The position numbers and the translations under genes were made by a program. This document shows positions 1-8,029 of a stretch of DNA of 64,000 nucleotides, piece by piece. The DNA lies in the NCBI RefSeq assembly GCF_046054165.1, contig NZ_JBFNXK010000002.1, forward strand, positions 1 through 64,000, in the 5' to 3' direction. Below the pieces are notes generated by a model that searched no databases, was not told where the DNA came from, and was given only the letters and a program-made list of their open reading frames with translations. How positions within the stretch are numbered: the first letter of the stretch is position 1; each line of letters opens with the position of its first letter. This DNA is from Celerinatantimonas sp046054165. Lineage in GTDB: Bacteria > Pseudomonadota > Gammaproteobacteria > Enterobacterales > Celerinatantimonadaceae.

Positions 1-1
1 G

Positions 2-64
2 CTCAAACTACAAGCCATCCTTGAAGGCTATGAACTCGCTTTGTCTCTTGAACAGGACTTGTGA
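2..64 (+). CDS. C-terminal end of an unidentified protein (partial)
   Basis: An open frame enters from the left edge, runs 20 codons and stops with TGA, converging on rpoS. The tail reads LKLQAILEGYELALSLEQDL. It does not look like the end of MutS or CinA, which often lie near rpoS in related genomes. A terminator-like hairpin follows within 10 bases, which supports a real gene end. The family cannot be told from 20 residues. Confidence 0.35.
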   Translation, partial: LKLQAILEGYELALSLEQDL

Positions 65-72
65 TCAAGAGA

Positions 73-94
73 CAGGCTTAAAAGCTGGTTTTTT
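73..94 (+). terminator. Possible rho-independent terminator of the left-edge gene
   Basis: CAGgCTT and AAGCTG form a short stem with one bulged base around a two-base loop, followed by G and six T. The stem is short, so this is only a likely terminator for the plus-strand gene that enters the window. No convincing terminator for rpoS itself is visible before it. Confidence 0.35.
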
Positions 95-131
95 AGACAT
101 TCGGTTAAACCGACAGATACATGGTACGTAT

Positions 132-1106
132 TTATACTTTAAACAATGATTCGATAGAAAGCCCTTGTGCTCCTAACATGTCACGTAACCGACGCAATGC
201 TTCAACCTGAATTTGCCGAACTCGTTCCCGGGTTAGACCAATTTCATGTCCCACATCTTCCAAGGTAGAAGCTTCATAACCTAATAATCCAAAACGGCGA
301 GCTAACACTTCACGCTGTTTGCCATTGAGTTCTTCCAACCACCGGACAATGCTCGATTTTATATCATCATCCTGAGTTGAATCTTCTGGTCCGAATTCTT
401 TTTCATCGGCAATAATATCCAGTAACGCCTTATCGTTATCCCCACCCAATGGGGTATCAATCGAACCAATGCGCTCATTTAAACGCAACATTTTACTGAC
501 ATCATCAACCGGTTTATCCAAACGAGCCGCGATTTCTTCAGCCGTCGGTTCATGATCCAGCTCCTGAGCCAACTCCCGTGCCGTACGCAGATAAACATTG
601 AGTTCTTTAACGATATGAATAGGTAAGCGGATTGTGCGAGTTTGATTCATAATCGCACGTTCAATGGTCTGTCGGATCCACCAAGTCGCATAAGTTGAAA
701 AACGAAATCCCCGTTCCGGATCAAATTTTTCAACAGCTCGGATTAATCCAAGATTCCCTTCTTCAATCAAGTCAAGTAGGGCAAGACCCCGATTATTATA
801 GCGGCGGGCAATTTTGACAACTAACCGTAGATTACTTTCAATCATGCGCTGACGAGAAGCTTCGTCACCGCGTAGTGCCCGACGGGCAAAGAGGACTTCC
901 TCTTCAGCAGACAACAATGGAGAATAACCAATTTCTCCCAGATACATCTGCGTGGCATCCAGACTTTTAGCCTGATCCATCGCCATTAATTCATCATGCA
1001 GATCCGTATCATCTAAGTGGTTATCAACCGCAGAATCCTTTGCAGCAAATGCATAATCACTAAACTGAGCAATTGTCACATCAACAGTACTTTTAGCTTG
1101 GCTCAT
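132..1106 (-). CDS. rpoS: RNA polymerase sigma factor RpoS (sigma-38)
   Basis: Sigma factor for the stationary-phase and general stress regulon. The 324-residue product is close to the E. coli length of 330. Region 1.2 (about 50-80, DATQMYLGEIG), region 2 (about 105-150, including EEGNLGLIRAV and STYATWWIRQTIERAI) and the region 4.2 helix-turn-helix (about 280-310, LTRERVRQIQVEALRRL) are all intact. The IHIVKELN stretch keeps the lysine that RssB recognises in E. coli, so control by ClpXP proteolysis is likely. The start is the ATG at 1106, with AGGGAGG upstream; an in-frame extension to 1154 has no such site. It is the last gene of the ftsB-to-rpoS run. By analogy its main promoter should lie inside nlpD. 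Confidence 0.97.
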   Translation of the reverse strand: MSQAKSTVDVTIAQFSDYAFAAKDSAVDNHLDDTDLHDELMAMDQAKSLDATQMYLGEIGYSPLLSAEEEVLFARRALRGDEASRQRMIESNLRLVVKIARRYNNRGLALLDLIEEGNLGLIRAVEKFDPERGFRFSTYATWWIRQTIERAIMNQTRTIRLPIHIVKELNVYLRTARELAQELDHEPTAEEIAARLDKPVDDVSKMLRLNERIGSIDTPLGGDNDKALLDIIADEKEFGPEDSTQDDDIKSSIVRWLEELNGKQREVLARRFGLLGYEASTLEDVGHEIGLTRERVRQIQVEALRRLRDMLGAQGLSIESLFKV

Positions 1107-1156
1107 AGGTAACCCTCCCTGAAGCCTGACTGCCAAGCATAACCGGGCAGACAAGT

Positions 1157-1975
1157 TTAATGTTTCGGTAGATACCGTAATGGATCAACCGATTTACCTT
1201 TGTACCGAATTTCAAAATGAAGCCGAACACTTACGGTGCCCGTTTCACCCATATCGGCAATATGCTGTCCCGCTTTGACTGTTTGATGTTCTTTCACCAA
1301 AATCCGACTATTGTGTGCATAAGCACTCAAATAATCATCATTATGCTTTATAATAATCAAATTTCCGTAACCCCGCAGTGCATTTCCTGCATAAACCACT
1401 CGCCCGGCGGCTGCCGAATGAATAGCTTGATTACGTTTACCGGCAATATCTATACCCTTGTTGCCTGTTACTCTACTGGAAAATCCGCTGATTAAACGCC
1501 CAGTCGTCGGCCACATCCAGTGACTAATGGTCGCCCCACGACTGTTTTTTTCCAGTGTTTTCTTCTCTAGGGCTCGTTTAGCATATTCGTTTGATTTTCT
1601 AGATACAAGCCGTGATCTGTTTTTTATTTCGACTGGCTCACGCTTTTTTGTTGTTTTTACCGAAGAAGGTGGGGTCTTGATCGCAGTTTTAGATGCTGGC
1701 CAATGCAATCTAATTCGTTGCCCAGGATAGATAGTATAAGGTTTTTGAAGATGATTTATGGCAGCAACTTGCTGGATACTCAATCCGGAACGCCAGGCTA
1801 TTGAATATAACGTATCCCCCCGACGGACCTTATAAAAAGTATCTTGTAATGTTCCTTTGCTATGCTCACTATAGCTTCCGGCAGTGGTAACGACGGGGAC
1901 TGGACGAGGACCAAAACTACAGGCACACAGCTGCAGTAAACCAATAACTATTATGCATCCTCGTATACTCAGCAT
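1157..1975 (-). CDS. nlpD: NlpD-like LysM/M23 lipoprotein, amidase activator
   Basis: Envelope lipoprotein that in this family activates the septal amidase AmiC during daughter-cell separation. From the ATG at 1975 the protein is 272 residues. It has a lipoprotein signal with lipobox around LQLCAC, a LysM domain (YKVRRGDTLYSIAW onward, about 45-90) and a C-terminal M23/LytM domain (about 150-270). The metal ligands of active M23 enzymes are missing: the first His position reads NKGIDI and the HxH position reads LHFEIR. This fits a non-catalytic activator. An in-frame TTG at 2017 would extend the protein, but it would bury the signal peptide. The gene lies between yqaA and rpoS. Confidence 0.92.
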   Translation of the reverse strand: MLSIRGCIIVIGLLQLCACSFGPRPVPVVTTAGSYSEHSKGTLQDTFYKVRRGDTLYSIAWRSGLSIQQVAAINHLQKPYTIYPGQRIRLHWPASKTAIKTPPSSVKTTKKREPVEIKNRSRLVSRKSNEYAKRALEKKTLEKNSRGATISHWMWPTTGRLISGFSSRVTGNKGIDIAGKRNQAIHSAAAGRVVYAGNALRGYGNLIIIKHNDDYLSAYAHNSRILVKEHQTVKAGQHIADMGETGTVSVRLHFEIRYKGKSVDPLRYLPKH

Positions 1976-1994
1976 CCGCCAATAATTCGTCCAT

Positions 1995-2570
1995 TTATCG
2001 AAGTAGTAAAAATGCAATCACTGCCGCTGCAACAATTATCCATCCTAAAATATCAATATAATCCCGGAGTTTCTCTTCCATCCGTTTGCCCCCCCAACGC
2101 ATGAGAGCCGCGACCAAAAAGAAACGCATTCCCCGACCAACAATTGAAGCCAGTATGAATGGCCAGAATAACATCTGTAATAATCCAGCACTAATTGTAA
2201 ATACTTTATAAGGAATCGGAGAAAATCCTGCAATAAAAATCACCCAGATCCCCCAATCGGCAAACCAGGTTTCAACAGTTTGCATTCGATGCTCATAACC
2301 AACAGCCTGAATGATCGGCTGCAACACATCATAAAAATATCGCCCTAAATAATATCCGATGACCGCCCCAGCCACCGAGAACACCGTAGCTAACAACGCA
2401 AAAAACCAAGCTTTTTTCGGGCGAGTTAACGCCATCGGGGCCAGCATGACATCCACAGGAATCGGCCAAAAAATCGATTCAATAAAACTCATAATGGCCA
2501 GATAAATCGGAGCATTTCTGTGCTGTGACCAGCGCAGCGCCCAGTCATATAACGATCTGAATATTCTCAA
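1995..2570 (-). CDS. yqaA: YqaA/DedA-type membrane protein (VTT domain)
   Basis: Inner-membrane protein of 191 residues in the VTT (SNARE-associated/DedA) superfamily. Hydrophobic segments lie near 20-45, 55-80, 110-140 and 170-191. The conserved stretches FIESIFWPIPVDV and GFSPIPYKVFTI carry the re-entrant proline pairs and charged residues typical of the family. DedA-type proteins are linked to lipid-carrier and phospholipid scrambling and to membrane homeostasis; the role of the YqaA branch is not settled. The start is a TTG that shares TTGA with the pcm stop codon, so translation is probably coupled. The gene commonly sits between pcm and nlpD in Vibrio-like genomes. Confidence 0.88.
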   Translation of the reverse strand: MRIFRSLYDWALRWSQHRNAPIYLAIMSFIESIFWPIPVDVMLAPMALTRPKKAWFFALLATVFSVAGAVIGYYLGRYFYDVLQPIIQAVGYEHRMQTVETWFADWGIWVIFIAGFSPIPYKVFTISAGLLQMLFWPFILASIVGRGMRFFLVAALMRWGGKRMEEKLRDYIDILGWIIVAAAVIAFLLLR

Positions 2571-3202
2571 GCAAGTTCACCGCTGACTAATGGGACAAAA
2601 CGAACCGGTTCTATACTAGACTGGACAACTTCCTGCCCCCGGCGTTCAATACAATACAAATGTTGATTTTGTTCACCTAACGGGATGATCAATTGCCCGA
2701 GATCACTCAATTGTTCAATCAGTAACTCCGGTAATGTCTGAGCCGCTGCCGTTACAATAATCGCGTCAAATGGAGCCTTGGCGGCCCATCCTTGCCAACC
2801 ATCGCCATGCTTGGTAAACACATTATGTAAATCTAAATTTTTTAGTCGTCGTTTGGCCTGAAATTGTAATACCTTGATCCGTTCCACTGAATAAACTTCT
2901 TCGATCAGTTGTGCCAAAACTGCTGTCTGAAAACCGGATCCCGTGCCGATTTCCAGCACTTTTCGGACTGGTCGTCGCAGTAATAATTCTGTCATCCGAG
3001 CCACAATATAAGGCTGTGATAACGTTTGCCCTTGACCAATCGGCAGTGCTGCATTATCCCAAGCCTGATGAGCCAAAGCTTCATCAACGAACGATTCGCG
3101 AGGTATATTGGCGATGGCCATTAACACCTGTTCGTTCTGAATTCCTTGTTCCCGCAGTTGTTGACATAAATGAAGGCTCTGCGAGGTTGTCCCCAATTGC
3201 AT
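2567..3202 (-). CDS. pcm: Protein-L-isoaspartate O-methyltransferase
   Basis: Repairs age-damaged proteins by SAM-dependent methylation of L-isoaspartyl residues, which leads back to aspartate. The 211-residue protein has the family's N-terminal segment IPRESFVDEAL, the GQGQTLSQPY substrate-site motif (about 56-65) and the SAM-binding EIGTGSGFQTAVLA (about 85-98). The ATG at 3202 begins five bases after the surE stop, and the 3' end overlaps the yqaA start by four bases. The pairing with surE and rpoS is conserved and fits stationary-phase protein maintenance. Confidence 0.96.
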   Translation of the reverse strand: MQLGTTSQSLHLCQQLREQGIQNEQVLMAIANIPRESFVDEALAHQAWDNAALPIGQGQTLSQPYIVARMTELLLRRPVRKVLEIGTGSGFQTAVLAQLIEEVYSVERIKVLQFQAKRRLKNLDLHNVFTKHGDGWQGWAAKAPFDAIIVTAAAQTLPELLIEQLSDLGQLIIPLGEQNQHLYCIERRGQEVVQSSIEPVRFVPLVSGELA

Positions 3203-3207
3203 AGCAA

Positions 3208-3960
3208 TTAAATCTCCAACGGTTTAATCCAATCACTGACGAAAGGTAACTGTGTTTGATTCGTCATATCAACACTTAAAGGTGTCACCGAAACATAACC
3301 TTGCTCAATAGCCGAAAAATCAGTTCCGGGTCCAGCATCAGCCAGTTCCCCAGGAGGACCAATCCAATAAATGGCCTGACCCCGCGGATCCTCATCCACA
3401 ATGACAGGCTCCGCATGATGACGATTGCCAAGACGCGTCACTCGAATACCTCGAATATCTTCGTAGGGACAATCGGGCACATTCACGTTCAATATCACAC
3501 CGGATTCTAACGGATATTCCATCACATGCCGGACTAAATGTACGGCCACAGCCGCAGCGGTCTGATAGTGCGTTGGTTGACTTCCCACAAGGGAGAGTGC
3601 TATTGCTGGAATGCCCATCATCCGTCCTTCGGTTGCAGCAGCAACGGTTCCGGAATAGACAACGTCATCCCCCAAATTAGCCCCACGGTTAATACCACTC
3701 ACCACCAATTCAGGTTGCTGTTTGAGCAGCGCGTTAATGGCTAAATGAACACAATCGGTGGGGGTACCATTGACCGAAAGGTAATCGTTTTCTAATTTCT
3801 GAACTCGTAAAGGTTGCTCTAATGTTAATGAATTACTGGCACCACTACAGTTTCTATCCGGTGCAATAGTTGTGACTTCGGCAATGGTCGCAAGAGCATC
3901 ACTTAACGCCCGAATCCCCGGGGCGTGCACTCCATCATCATTACTCACAAGTATTTTCAT
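3208..3960 (-). CDS. surE: 5'/3'-nucleotidase SurE
   Basis: Metal-dependent nucleoside monophosphate phosphatase, also active on short polyphosphate in E. coli. The 250-residue length is typical. The catalytic Asp pair is in SNDDGVHAPG (residues 6-15), followed by DRNCSGASNSLT and SGINRGANLGDDVVYSGTV, which supply the remaining metal and phosphate ligands. Its ATG overlaps the truD stop as ATGA, and pcm follows five bases downstream. The order truD-surE-pcm indicates one transcript. Confidence 0.97.
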   Translation of the reverse strand: MKILVSNDDGVHAPGIRALSDALATIAEVTTIAPDRNCSGASNSLTLEQPLRVQKLENDYLSVNGTPTDCVHLAINALLKQQPELVVSGINRGANLGDDVVYSGTVAAATEGRMMGIPAIALSLVGSQPTHYQTAAAVAVHLVRHVMEYPLESGVILNVNVPDCPYEDIRGIRVTRLGNRHHAEPVIVDEDPRGQAIYWIGPPGELADAGPGTDFSAIEQGYVSVTPLSVDMTNQTQLPFVSDWIKPLEI

Positions 3961-4982
3961 TTACTCTCCTCAAAGGGGATATTCACTAACTCACGAAGTA
4001 TGCTGGTGGCATAGCATCCCGGCGGTAAATTAAAATGCATCCACATATTATTCTCTGATTCAGTTTGCCATTGCAACTGCATCGGCCTAACTAATAGCGG
4101 GCGACGCTCCTGAGAAAGCCGAGCTTTTGCCAATCCATCAACCCAATCTGCATAAGGTTCCAACTGCTGTTTCTCAAAACTAAGCGCTTCTTTAGAACAA
4201 GTCAGATCACCATCACCCACCAGCGGGGCTGATATTTGTACATCCCCCTCGGCTAACCGCTTAGTTATTTCATCTGTAATCGGATCCGCAACAAAAAACG
4301 AATGTTTCCCCTGCAGCATCAGACAATCGCCGGTCATGAGGGTATCGGCCAATCCCGCATTAATTCGAGCACTGACTAACTGATTAAAAACAAAACTACG
4401 CGCGGCCGACAAATAAAGACTCCGCTTGCTTTTATTTTTGATCCGTTTACCAGCAAACATCGCTCGTGCTTGCTCAAGATTTTGTCCGTGATGACCAAAG
4501 CGCTGCGGTCCAAAATAATTGGGCACTCCATGTTGGGAAAGCCACTGTAAACGCTGTTCAAGAGCAGCTATATCACTAACTTGGCGAAGACGAATGCTAA
4601 ATTCATTATGCGAAAGAGCTCCCCGACGTAACTTACGATTGTGGCGACTGATCTGCAGTACAGCTAGTGACTTGGGTAATGATTTGAAATCAGGTATAGG
4701 ATCATTTTTAGGCTGCTGAACACTAAACCACTGTCGGGTAATACCTTGCCGATCTTTTAGCCCCGCATAACTTACAACACCCACGGCAACTTTAAACAAT
4801 CGGGCTAACTGCTCCGCCACCCAAACAGTATTTTCGCCACGCTTTTCAATCTCCAGCAACCAATGCTCCCCTTCTCCCGAAGGGGAAAAAGGAAGCACTT
4901 CCACGACCTGAAAATCTTCAACCTGTTGTTTAAACAATGCAGTTACAACTGGAGTAGCGGATAAATAAGCTAATTCAGTCAT
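3957..4982 (-). CDS. truD: tRNA pseudouridine(13) synthase TruD
   Basis: Makes pseudouridine at position 13 of tRNA-Glu. The product has 341 residues, the usual size. The catalytic motif GLKDRQGITRQWFS lies near residues 74-87 with the nucleophilic Asp in KDR. Other TruD landmarks are GVPNYFGPQRFG (about 151-162) and the C-terminal LPPGCYATSILREL. It overlaps ispF upstream and surE downstream by four bases each, so all three are probably translationally coupled. Confidence 0.96.
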   Translation of the reverse strand: MTELAYLSATPVVTALFKQQVEDFQVVEVLPFSPSGEGEHWLLEIEKRGENTVWVAEQLARLFKVAVGVVSYAGLKDRQGITRQWFSVQQPKNDPIPDFKSLPKSLAVLQISRHNRKLRRGALSHNEFSIRLRQVSDIAALEQRLQWLSQHGVPNYFGPQRFGHHGQNLEQARAMFAGKRIKNKSKRSLYLSAARSFVFNQLVSARINAGLADTLMTGDCLMLQGKHSFFVADPITDEITKRLAEGDVQISAPLVGDGDLTCSKEALSFEKQQLEPYADWVDGLAKARLSQERRPLLVRPMQLQWQTESENNMWMHFNLPPGCYATSILRELVNIPFEESK

Positions 4983-5455
4983 ACACTCTCAACCAATACC
5001 ACACAATGACTGGCTATTCCTTCTTTGCGGCCAGTAAACCCGAGTGATTCCGTGGTAGTTGCCTTAATATTGACTTGATCAATAGAACATTCTAAACATT
5101 GACTAATTTGCTCACGCATGGCTTCAATATGCGGGGCCATTTTAGGCGTCTGCGCAATAATCGTCAGATCCAAATTTCCCAGAATAAAACCACACTCCCG
5201 AACCAAGCGATAAACTTGTTTTAACAACTCCCGGCTATCAGCACCAGCATAAGCGGGATCCGTATCGGGAAAATGTTGGCCGATGTCACCCAGAGCCAAA
5301 GCCCCAAGCAGTGCATCACATAGAGCATGCAAAGCCACATCTCCATCGGAATGAGCGATAAAACCAAAGGTATAAGGAACTTTAACGCCAGCGATCGTCA
5401 ACGGACCTTCCCCACCAAAACAATGAACATCGAAACCATGACCAATTCGAATCAT
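4979..5455 (-). CDS. ispF: 2-C-methyl-D-erythritol 2,4-cyclodiphosphate synthase
   Basis: Fifth enzyme of the MEP isoprenoid pathway; it cyclises CDP-methylerythritol 2-phosphate with release of CMP. The product has 158 residues. The zinc ligands are in GHGFDVHCF (Asp and His near 8-11) and in AHSDGDVALHAL (near 35-45). The conserved C-terminal segment TTTESLGFTGRKEGIA is present. It directly follows ispD, the third step of the pathway, with the ispD stop touching its ATG. Confidence 0.97.
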   Translation of the reverse strand: MIRIGHGFDVHCFGGEGPLTIAGVKVPYTFGFIAHSDGDVALHALCDALLGALALGDIGQHFPDTDPAYAGADSRELLKQVYRLVRECGFILGNLDLTIIAQTPKMAPHIEAMREQISQCLECSIDQVNIKATTTESLGFTGRKEGIASHCVVLVESV

Positions 5456-6144
5456 TAAGACCTCTGCTGTCGGCTAATAAGAAATTCGGCTAAAGACAGA
5501 TCTTCCGGATGAGTCACCTTAATATTATCGTGACTGCCAGGGATTAACTCAACAGGATACCCAGCCCACTCCATGGCAGAAGCCTCATCGGTCATATTAA
5601 CACCCGCCTTAAGCGCACCACGAATATTATTCAGCAGGATTTGACAAGCAAAACTCTGCGGAGTTTGCGCATGCCATAAATAATCTCGATTAATCGTGGT
5701 TTCAATCACTCGCTGAGCATTACTACGCTTCATCGTATCGCGTACCGGACATGCCAGAATAGCCCCTTGATCTCGTTCAGCAGCTTCAATAATAGCAACT
5801 AATTCACGCTGGCTTAAGCAAGGACGAGCCGCATCATGAACTAAAACCCAATCATCGGGAGCTATCGTTTCTAAAGCCGCCATCACCGAATGAACCCGAT
5901 CCGCCCCTCCGATAACCGTTTTCACTTTAGGATGATTGGCTAATTCAAGAGTCTTAAACCAATGATCATCTGCACTTAGCGCGATGACGATCTGGTGAAT
6001 ACAATCGAGTGACAAAAATGGCTTTACACTGTAGGACAACATCGGTTGTCCTAAAATTTTCAGATACTGCTTGGGACAATCAGCGGCCATTCTTTGGCCT
6101 ATTCCGGCCGCAGGAATTACAACAGAATAATTTTTTTTAGTCAT
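5455..6144 (-). CDS. ispD: 2-C-methyl-D-erythritol 4-phosphate cytidylyltransferase
   Basis: Third MEP-pathway enzyme; it joins CTP and methylerythritol phosphate to give CDP-methylerythritol. The nucleotide-binding start AAGIGQRMAADCPKQYL (about 12-28) contains the conserved Arg and Lys. VHDAARPCLS (about 105-114) and TDEASAMEWAG (near 188-198) complete the active site. At 229 residues it is full length. Its ATG lies inside the end of ftsB (8-base overlap) and its 3' end touches ispF, matching the widespread ftsB-ispD-ispF operon. Confidence 0.97.
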   Translation of the reverse strand: MTKKNYSVVIPAAGIGQRMAADCPKQYLKILGQPMLSYSVKPFLSLDCIHQIVIALSADDHWFKTLELANHPKVKTVIGGADRVHSVMAALETIAPDDWVLVHDAARPCLSQRELVAIIEAAERDQGAILACPVRDTMKRSNAQRVIETTINRDYLWHAQTPQSFACQILLNNIRGALKAGVNMTDEASAMEWAGYPVELIPGSHDNIKVTHPEDLSLAEFLISRQQRS

Positions 6145-6424
6145 TATGGTCTTTAGCAGGAATAAATCGATAAAAAGTTTCTCCCTGACGGATCATGCCT
6201 AATTCCATGCGCGCATGTTCTTCAATGGCCGCATCCCCGTGACGCAAATCATCAATTTCTGCTTTTAGCACTCGATTGCGTAAAACCAGCTGTTGATTCT
6301 GTTGCTGTTGGGATGTCACCTGATGCTTGACCTCAAAATAGTCGGTTAATGAGTTTTTCCCCAACCACAGATCATATTGCAGCAACGTAAACATGCCGAT
6401 CAAAATCAAGGTTAACAAACGCAT
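6137..6424 (-). CDS. ftsB: Cell division protein FtsB
   Basis: Small bitopic divisome protein that joins FtsL and FtsQ and helps activate septal peptidoglycan synthesis. The product is 95 residues: one N-terminal membrane helix (about 3-20), then a periplasmic coiled coil rich in Gln and Leu (about 30-65), then the ARMELGMIRQGETFYRF segment typical of FtsB. The ATG at 6424 has GAGGAGG close upstream. It heads the ftsB-to-rpoS run and is separated from eno by the eno terminator. Confidence 0.94.
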   Translation of the reverse strand: MRLLTLILIGMFTLLQYDLWLGKNSLTDYFEVKHQVTSQQQQNQQLVLRNRVLKAEIDDLRHGDAAIEEHARMELGMIRQGETFYRFIPAKDHND

Positions 6425-6602
6425 GGAGCCTCCTCAGAATTAGCTGTGATCATCCCATATTCCTTATTAAGACTCCACTATCTGGGGCTGTTTATCTTTA
6501 ATAGCCAATTAAATCAATTTAAATGAACCTTATTTACAACTAGGGAAACCCGTACAGAAAACAAAGCTCAAAACGCTCTATTTAAACTTAAATCTTATCC
6601 AA

Positions 6603-6638
6603 TAAAAAGCCCCGGTTTGCGTGATGCAATCCGGGGCT
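6603..6638 (-). terminator. Rho-independent terminator of pyrG-eno
   Basis: An eight-base stem, AGCCCCGG with CCGGGGCT, encloses a 15-base loop. On the minus strand it is followed by a run of T (6604-6608 read on the other strand). It lies about 45 bases past the eno stop and separates eno from the ftsB operon. Confidence 0.9.
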
Positions 6639-6680
6639 CCAATCAGCTATTCAGCAATAACCGTCGAAACGGTTCGCTCA

Positions 6681-7979
6681 TTACTGACCTTGAACTTCTT
6701 TCAAACCATTGAAAGGAGCTTTTTCACCCAGAGCTTCTTCGATACGAATCAGCTGGTTGTATTTAGCGATACGGTCACTACGGCTCATAGAACCAGTTTT
6801 GATCTGGCCTGCAGCAGTACCGACAGCCAAGTCAGCAATAGTTGAATCTTCAGTTTCACCTGAACGGTGAGAGATAACCGCTGTGTAGCCTGCATCTTTC
6901 GCCATTTTAATGGCAGCCAGAGTTTCAGTCAGTGAACCGATCTGGTTGAATTTAATCAGGATTGAGTTAGCAATGCCTTTTTCAATCCCTTCTTTGAAGA
7001 TTTTAGTGTTGGTTACATATAAGTCATCACCAACCAACTGGATTTTGTCGCCCAGAACTTTAGTCTGATATGCGAAACCATCCCAGTCTGATTCATCCTG
7101 ACCATCTTCGATAGAAACGATAGGATATTCTTTAGTCAGTTCTTCCAGGTAATGAGTGAATTCTTCAGAAGTGAAAGTTTTACCTTCACCTTTCAATTCA
7201 TATTTACCAGTTTCTTTGTTGTAGAATTCTGAAGATGCACAGTCCATAGCCAGAGTAATATCTTTACCCAGTACATAGCCAGCAGCAGCAACAGCTTCTT
7301 TGATTACAGCCAACGCTTCAGCGTTAGAAGCCAAGTTAGGAGCGAAACCACCTTCGTCACCTACAGCAGTGTTCAGACCACGGCCTTTCAATACTTTAGC
7401 CAAGTTGTGGAATACTTCTGAACCGATACGCAGAGCTTCGCGCAAAGTTTTAGCACCAACAGGTTGAATCATGAATTCTTGGATATCAACGTTGTTGTCA
7501 GCGTGTTCACCACCGTTAAGGATGTTCATCATTGGCAGAGGCATAGAATATTTGCCATGAGTGCCGTTCAGAACAGAGATATGTTCGTATAGAGGCATAC
7601 CTTTAGCAGCTGCAGCAGCTTTTGCACTAGCAAGAGAAACAGCTAGGATTGCGTTAGCACCGAAGTTAGATTTGTTTTCAGTACCGTCTAAGTCGATCAT
7701 GATTTTATCGATGTTAGCTTGATCTTCAGCATCTTTACCGATCAGCGCTTCAGCGATTGGGCCATTTACAGCGCCAACAGCTTTAAGAACACCTTTGCCC
7801 ATGAAACGAGATTTGTCGCCATCACGCAGCTCTAAAGCTTCACGAGAACCAGTTGATGCACCAGATGGAGCAGCGGCCATACCTACAAAACCACCTTCCA
7901 AATGAACTTCTGCTTCAACTGTTGGGTTACCACGTGAGTCGATAATTTCACGACCAATGACTTTTACGATGTTAGCCAT
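6681..7979 (-). CDS. eno: Enolase
   Basis: Converts 2-phosphoglycerate to phosphoenolpyruvate; in many gammaproteobacteria it is also a component of the RNA degradosome. The ATG at 7979 (GAGGAA upstream) gives 432 residues, the usual length. Landmarks are SGASTGSREALELRDGD (about 40-56, with the catalytic loop Ser), EGGFAPN near 210, the metal ligands in AMDCASSEF and SIEDGQDESD, LVGDDLYVTN, and the signature SILIKFNQIGSLTETL (about 338-353). Codon use looks optimised, as expected for a highly expressed glycolytic gene. It lies 50 bases downstream of pyrG. Confidence 0.98.
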   Translation of the reverse strand: MANIVKVIGREIIDSRGNPTVEAEVHLEGGFVGMAAAPSGASTGSREALELRDGDKSRFMGKGVLKAVGAVNGPIAEALIGKDAEDQANIDKIMIDLDGTENKSNFGANAILAVSLASAKAAAAAKGMPLYEHISVLNGTHGKYSMPLPMMNILNGGEHADNNVDIQEFMIQPVGAKTLREALRIGSEVFHNLAKVLKGRGLNTAVGDEGGFAPNLASNAEALAVIKEAVAAAGYVLGKDITLAMDCASSEFYNKETGKYELKGEGKTFTSEEFTHYLEELTKEYPIVSIEDGQDESDWDGFAYQTKVLGDKIQLVGDDLYVTNTKIFKEGIEKGIANSILIKFNQIGSLTETLAAIKMAKDAGYTAVISHRSGETEDSTIADLAVGTAAGQIKTGSMSRSDRIAKYNQLIRIEEALGEKAPFNGLKEVQGQ

Positions 7980-8029
7980 TTTGTACTTTCCTCTAGTTAT
8001 AGATAACGAGTTTAGAATTTGTTTTACAA